DNA of 8,074 bases. Source: Nitrospiraceae bacterium. GTDB taxonomy: Bacteria > Nitrospirota > Thermodesulfovibrionia > Thermodesulfovibrionales > Dissulfurispiraceae. The notes below the pieces were generated by a model. It saw only the letters and a program-made list of their open reading frames with translations, was not told the DNA's origin and did not search any database. Location: contig PMYY01000160.1 in assembly GCA_003170655.1 (NCBI GenBank), forward strand, positions 20,208 through 28,281. Reading direction: 5' to 3'. The position numbers and the translations under genes are program-made. Positions 5,568 through 8,074 of the stretch are shown in pieces (the first letter of the stretch is position 1; every line of letters starts with the position of its first letter).

Positions 5568-6044
5568 TCAGGACAATGGAAACTTAAGCTTCGATATGTC
5601 TATAGGGTAATCAAGCTTGTTTACAGCTTCAACAAGAACACCGACATTGTAAGCCTTCCCATAACGCCCAAGGGTTATTGAATCTAAGGAATGTTCCACC
5701 AATTCAGCTATGACAGTTGTGAACGTAGATAGCGTCGTCTAAAGCATCCATATCTTCGGGAAGACCATAACCACAAGCACGGTTGTACTCGCAATTCTTT
5801 AGGGTTTCATCTATGAACTGCTTTACAAGTCCTTTGATTTGGCTATCCGTTAACATGCGACTCCTTATCAGCGTAAACATTCTTTCCGTCTCTACAGCGA
5901 GAGATATCGCATCTATCTTAGCATGACTCTTAAATGAGGTCTTAAGGCTCTTCTTATCTCTTTGAAGGGGAAATAGTTTGAAAAGTCTTCAGGGATACGA
6001 CGCCTGAAGTAATATCGACCTGAAATGTTGGATGGAAAATACAT
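5568..6044 (-). pseudogene. Broken tyrosine recombinase (phage-type integrase), N-terminal part
   Basis: On the minus strand, ATG at 6044-6042 opens MYFPSNISGRYYFRRRIPED, then FSNYFPFKEIRRAL: the start of a DUF6538-like integrase N-terminal region. After a one-base deletion near 5941-5947 the sequence goes on in another frame as KTSFKSHAKIDAISLAVETE, then RMFTLIRSRMLTDSQIKGLV, KQFIDETLKNCEYNRACGYG and LPEDMDALDDAI. One extra base near 5727-5730 then shifts it to TFTTVIAELVEHSLDSITLG and RYGKAYNVGVLVEAVNKLDY, ending PIDISKLKFPLS and a stop at 5568-5570. Intact relatives are about 350-450 residues; here about 155 codons remain. The core-binding and catalytic domain, with its Arg-His-Arg-Tyr residues, is missing. 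The start lies 77 bases beyond the 3' end of ssrA and reads away from it, the usual place for the integrase of an element inserted in that gene. No function is expected now. Confidence 0.8.
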
Positions 6045-6096
6045 AAGCTCCCTTCAGTTTGTGTGCTAATTTATGTGCTACTTCTGAAGGAAGCTT
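6045..6096 (-). repeat. 13-bp inverted repeat over the integrase RBS, with direct repeat in the loop
   Basis: Arms AAGCTCCCTTCAG (6045-6057) and CTGAAGGAAGCTT (6084-6096) match at 12 of 13 positions. In minus-strand RNA the odd position is a U-G pair, so all 13 pair. The 26-base loop holds two 10-base copies, TGTGCTAATT (6062-6071) and TGTGCTACTT (6074-6083), 12 bases apart. The 3' arm contains the purine-rich AAGGGAG just before the integrase ATG. Such repeats between an attachment site and an integrase gene often bind integrase or its accessory factor; that role is inferred. Confidence 0.6.
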
Positions 6097-6120
6097 AAAT
6101 TTTGCTTATAACAAAATCAT

Positions 6121-6148
6121 TGGTGGAGGCGGCGGGAATTGAACCCGC
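6121..6148 (-). other. Putative attachment region at the ssrA 3' end
   Basis: The T-arm and acceptor end of the tmRNA gene (6121-6148) lie directly beside the decayed integrase gene. The 3' ends of tRNA and tmRNA genes are common att sites because the element restores the gene when it inserts. I find no second copy of this sequence in the window, so the other att site is either lost or outside. The call rests on position, not on a visible repeat. Confidence 0.45.
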
Positions 6149-6350
6149 GTCCGAAAGCACTACTCCCGGGCTTCTACATGTTTATCCAACCTATTTAAAG
6201 CTTCGGATGCCGGCATGCCGATTGGCAGGCCCCCCGTCATCCTATCCCCTAAGTCTCCCGCTGTACGCCAGGGCGTTCATGCAGCGGCAGCCTGCTAAAT
6301 GACGCTCATTGCAAGCCACAGGCAGTCCTGCGTGAGCGTGCCGCTTTTAG

Positions 6351-6380
6351 TTAAGCAGCAAGTGCCAGTTCGTTGTTGGC
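6351..6380 (-). other. tmRNA proteolysis-tag reading frame
   Basis: The minus strand reads GCC AAC AAC GAA CTG GCA CTT GCT GCT TAA, giving ANNELALAA. The LALAA end fits recognition by ClpXP-type proteases. The frame is open further upstream (…VETNTN before the first A), so the resume codon is inferred from usual tag length and the common use of alanine, not forced by a stop. Confidence 0.85.
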
Positions 6381-6496
6381 GTTTGTGTTTGTTTCCACCT
6401 TTTTACGTGGTGATGGAGCCACGACATGCCACCTGAGCCTCATAACCCCCGTCGAGCCCTTTCGCCCCCGATTGGTGAAGCCTTGTGTCTCTATTT

Positions 6497-6505
6497 ATTA
6501 TACCA
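6497..6505 (-). promoter_or_regulatory. Extended -10 promoter of ssrA
   Basis: The minus strand reads TGGTATAAT (6505-6497), a consensus TGnTATAAT extended -10 box. No good -35 box lies 16-18 bases upstream, which is usual for extended -10 promoters. Transcription would begin near 6490, about 20 bases before the mature tmRNA 5' end. Confidence 0.75.
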
Positions 6506-6566
6506 TTTATCACGGCAGCCACGGGCGGCATATGGTTCTGAATTTACGCAAAGTGCTGACAACCCC

Positions 6567-6594
6567 TTGATCCTGCCGACAAAGCCCGTATAAT
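6567..6594 (+). promoter_or_regulatory. Promoter giving a near-leaderless yihY-like mRNA
   Basis: TTGATC (6567-6572; 4 of 6) and a perfect TATAAT (6589-6594) are 16 bases apart. The ATG at 6603 begins 8 bases after the -10 box, so transcription should start at or next to it. No Shine-Dalgarno sequence is present. The TTG at 6594 lies inside the -10 box and cannot be the start of this transcript. Confidence 0.65.
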
Positions 6595-6602
6595 TGAGAC
6601 AA

Positions 6603-7985
6603 ATGAAAGTGAAAGATATACTTTTGTCTCTAGATACCTTTTTCTCACGGACCCTGTGGGAGATCGAGGCTGCGGGCCTGAAAAAGACGCAACGCTTTCT
6701 CGTCTTAGCCATCAGGCTGGCATATAAACTTGCCGATGATTTCAGGCAGGGCGAGTTTTCGGTGCGTGCATCAAGCCTCGTATATACGACACTTCTGTCT
6801 TTTGTTCCATTGCTGGCCATTGCCTTTGCCTTACTCAAAGCACTGGGCGTGCATAATATGATGGCTCCGCTGCTGCTGAAATTCATGGAACCAATCGGCG
6901 AAAAAAGTACCGAGATTACCGCCACTATAGTCGATTATGTCGACAGGATCGATGTCAAGGTCCTAGGCACGGTCGGTCTGGCAATGCTCCTCTACACAGT
7001 AATAAGTATGATTCAGCAGATCGAGAATGCCTTCAACCACTTCTGGCAGATCACGCGGTCGCGCAATTTATTGCAAAAGTTTCGCGACTATTTGAGCGTC
7101 CTGCTCGTAGGTCCGATTTTAGTAGTGGCATCGCTCGCCATTACGACTACGATTATGAGCCACAAGATTACACAACAGCTTAGGGAGTATGAGCCGTTCG
7201 GCACCGCTATTATCTTTTTCGGCGAACTTTTTCCGTACCTGTTGATCATAGCAGCCTTCACCTTGTTCTATTATACGCTTCCAAATACCAGGGTACGGCT
7301 ACGTTCAGCACTGGTCGGCGGGGCTTTTGCTGGCATTCTATGGCAGGCCCTCAGCTGGGCTTTTGCGAAATTCCTGGTCTCATCCGCCCAATATTCGGCT
7401 ATTTATTCGGGATTTGCCATTTTGCTGGTATTCATGATCTGGCTATATTTCAACTGGCTTATCATGCTCTCCGGCGTGAAGGTGGCTTTTTATCACCAGT
7501 TCCCGACCGCGCTAGGAATGCGGCGCGACCGCGAGATATTCACGGAGCGGTTCAAATATCGTCTTGCACTGGCGCTCATGTATCTAATTGGACTTAATTA
7601 TCATCACGACAGGCCACGCTGGACGCTTAGCGGCCTTGTCCGCCACTTCGAGCTGCCCGTCGCTCCTGTGACGGAAGTACTTCATGCGCTGGAAGATCGG
7701 AAGATCCTTCTCTTGATTAAGGATGATATGACCTATCTGCCTGCCAGGGACATCGATGCCATAACCGTGCGAGAAGTGATGTTAGCAGTGCAACAACAGT
7801 TTCTGGGCGATAAGCTGTTCGGAGATGACCCATGCGCAATGCCGGTTATAAGCCGTCTGCTGGACCGTATGGACGAGAGTGTTATGAAAACCTTTTCAGA
7901 GGAAACGGTGAAGACCCTTGTCTCCGCGCCGGATGCTGTAGCCTGTGAGTTGAAGCGCGATCTGTCGGTTAAAGGCCGACATTAA
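6603..7985 (+). CDS. YihY/BrkB family inner-membrane protein with C-terminal winged-helix-like domain
   Basis: This 460-residue member of the YihY/BrkB (UPF0761) family, once misnamed RNase BN, is an integral inner-membrane protein of unknown activity. Six hydrophobic segments fit the family: about residues 59-80, 120-138, 162-184, 201-226, 235-257 and 266-290. Family blocks include RASSLVYTTLLSFVPLLAIA (55-74), IENAFNHFWQ (140-149), FYYTLPNTRVRLRSALVGG (222-240) and IYSGFAILLVFMIWLYFNW (267-285). Residues about 315-383 (LVRHFELPVAPVTEVLHALE, then DRKILLLI) look like a cytoplasmic winged-helix unit, as in longer members of the family. The last 75 residues have no recognisable feature. ATG 6603 is chosen over the in-frame TTG 6594 because the latter lies in a perfect -10 box; neither has a ribosome binding site. 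It is transcribed away from ssrA and no gene follows in the window. Confidence 0.9.
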   Translation: MKVKDILLSLDTFFSRTLWEIEAAGLKKTQRFLVLAIRLAYKLADDFRQGEFSVRASSLVYTTLLSFVPLLAIAFALLKALGVHNMMAPLLLKFMEPIGEKSTEITATIVDYVDRIDVKVLGTVGLAMLLYTVISMIQQIENAFNHFWQITRSRNLLQKFRDYLSVLLVGPILVVASLAITTTIMSHKITQQLREYEPFGTAIIFFGELFPYLLIIAAFTLFYYTLPNTRVRLRSALVGGAFAGILWQALSWAFAKFLVSSAQYSAIYSGFAILLVFMIWLYFNWLIMLSGVKVAFYHQFPTALGMRRDREIFTERFKYRLALALMYLIGLNYHHDRPRWTLSGLVRHFELPVAPVTEVLHALEDRKILLLIKDDMTYLPARDIDAITVREVMLAVQQQFLGDKLFGDDPCAMPVISRLLDRMDESVMKTFSEETVKTLVSAPDAVACELKRDLSVKGRH

Positions 7986-8015
7986 TTACGCTTCATCCAT
8001 TCCGACCTGTGTGTT

Positions 8016-8059
8016 AACATCCGTTAACGCTGTATCTTCCGCAGCTTATATCGGATGTT
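8016..8059. repeat. Nested inverted repeat after the yihY-like gene
   Basis: AACATCCG (8016-8023) pairs with CGGATGTT (8052-8059). Inside it GCTG (8029-8032) pairs with CAGC (8042-8045), separated by similar internal bulges. It is 30 bases after the stop codon and has no T-run, so it is not a standard terminator. GTTAAC occurs twice, 10 bases apart (8013-8018 and 8023-8028). The sequence ends at 8074, so what it precedes is unknown. Confidence 0.4.
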
Positions 8060-8074
8060 CCCCTACAAAAATAT

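Larger units (their letters stand above)
6121..6469 (-). ncRNA. ssrA: Transfer-messenger RNA (tmRNA)
   Basis: This 349-base one-piece tmRNA, with SmpB, frees stalled ribosomes and adds a degradation tag. The 5' end GGGGGCG (6469-6463) pairs with CGCCTCC (6131-6125), followed by A and an encoded CCA (6123-6121). The third pair is G-U (6467 with 6127), the alanyl-tRNA synthetase identity pair. Downstream of the 5' strand is CTCGACGGGG, a conserved tmRNA block. The T-arm is GCGGG/CCCGC (6148-6144 and 6136-6132) with a 7-base TTCAATT loop. The reading frame at 6380-6351 codes ANNELALAA and stops at TAA. A 5-bp stem CGTGG/CCACG (6423-6419 and 6410-6406) lies upstream of the tag, where pseudoknot 1 belongs. 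The 5' leader of about 20 bases would be removed by RNase P. No clear terminator follows. The gene is divergent from the yihY-like gene and flanked downstream by an integrase relic. Confidence 0.97.

Noticed and set aside
5727..5947. Programmed frameshifting in the integrase
   Set aside because: Two separate single-base shifts without slippery heptamers, plus a missing catalytic domain, fit decay and not recoding.
6102..6302. A 66-codon plus-strand frame with VEAAGIEPASES, seemingly a small protein
   Set aside because: It is the antisense of the tmRNA T-arm and acceptor end. Frames of this kind are a well-known false annotation opposite tRNA and tmRNA genes.
6373..6570. A 65-codon plus-strand frame
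   Set aside because: It runs antisense through the tmRNA 5' half and the ssrA promoter, with no ribosome binding site or protein-like composition.
6594..6602. A TTG start adding three residues to the yihY-like protein
   Set aside because: The TTG overlaps a perfect -10 box and has no ribosome binding site; ATG 6603 is more plausible.
1..8074. CRISPR array, toxin-antitoxin pair, retron or other defence system
   Set aside because: There are no spaced direct repeats of suitable size and no matching protein families. The only accessory material is the integrase relic.

Overview
The window reads as a chromosomal segment of an anaerobic, probably Gram-negative bacterium. The evidence is a NAD(P)-type [NiFe] hydrogenase, an iron-sulfur flavoprotein, a LOG/YkgJ-type gene pair and a DUF3617 lipoprotein with a lipobox. 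The overall flavour resembles Nitrospirota or Deltaproteobacteria. This is inference from protein families, because no rRNA or other strong taxonomic marker is present.

Layout. At 1-1870 lie the 3' end of a hydrogenase small subunit gene (HoxY-like) and the complete large subunit gene hoxH, closed by a strong intrinsic terminator. At 1914-2336 there is a single cold-shock gene with a long leader containing a terminator-like hairpin, followed by its own terminator. At 2348-3827 a two-gene unit follows, a YkgJ-type cysteine-cluster protein overlapping a long LOG-family nucleotide hydrolase by ATGA. It is driven by a near-consensus promoter placed so close to the start codon that the mRNA looks leaderless. 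At 3828-4102 is an intergenic stretch with a short repeat-like relic. At 4103-5344 are an Isf-like flavoprotein gene and a DUF3617 lipoprotein gene, the latter with a terminator.

The accessory part is 5345-6120. It has no intact gene, but its minus strand holds two broken N-terminal pieces of tyrosine recombinases (phage-type integrases) in tandem. The better one starts 77 bases beyond the 3' end of the tmRNA gene ssrA (6121-6469, minus strand, tag ANNELALAA). The 3' end of ssrA is a classic integration site, so this looks like the scar of an integrative element whose catalytic integrase domain and cargo are gone. Between ssrA and the broken integrase start is a 13-bp RNA stem that would cover the integrase ribosome binding site, with a 10-base direct repeat in its loop.

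Divergent from ssrA is a YihY/BrkB-family membrane protein gene (6603-7985). Its promoter has the same leaderless geometry as that of the ykgJ-like gene: TATAAT, then 8 bases, then ATG, with no Shine-Dalgarno sequence.

Nothing here is clearly a new defence or mobile system. The observations most worth checking are the ssrA-linked integrase scar and its hairpin, the paired leaderless promoters, the repeat-built N-terminal extension of HoxH, and the leader of the cold-shock gene.
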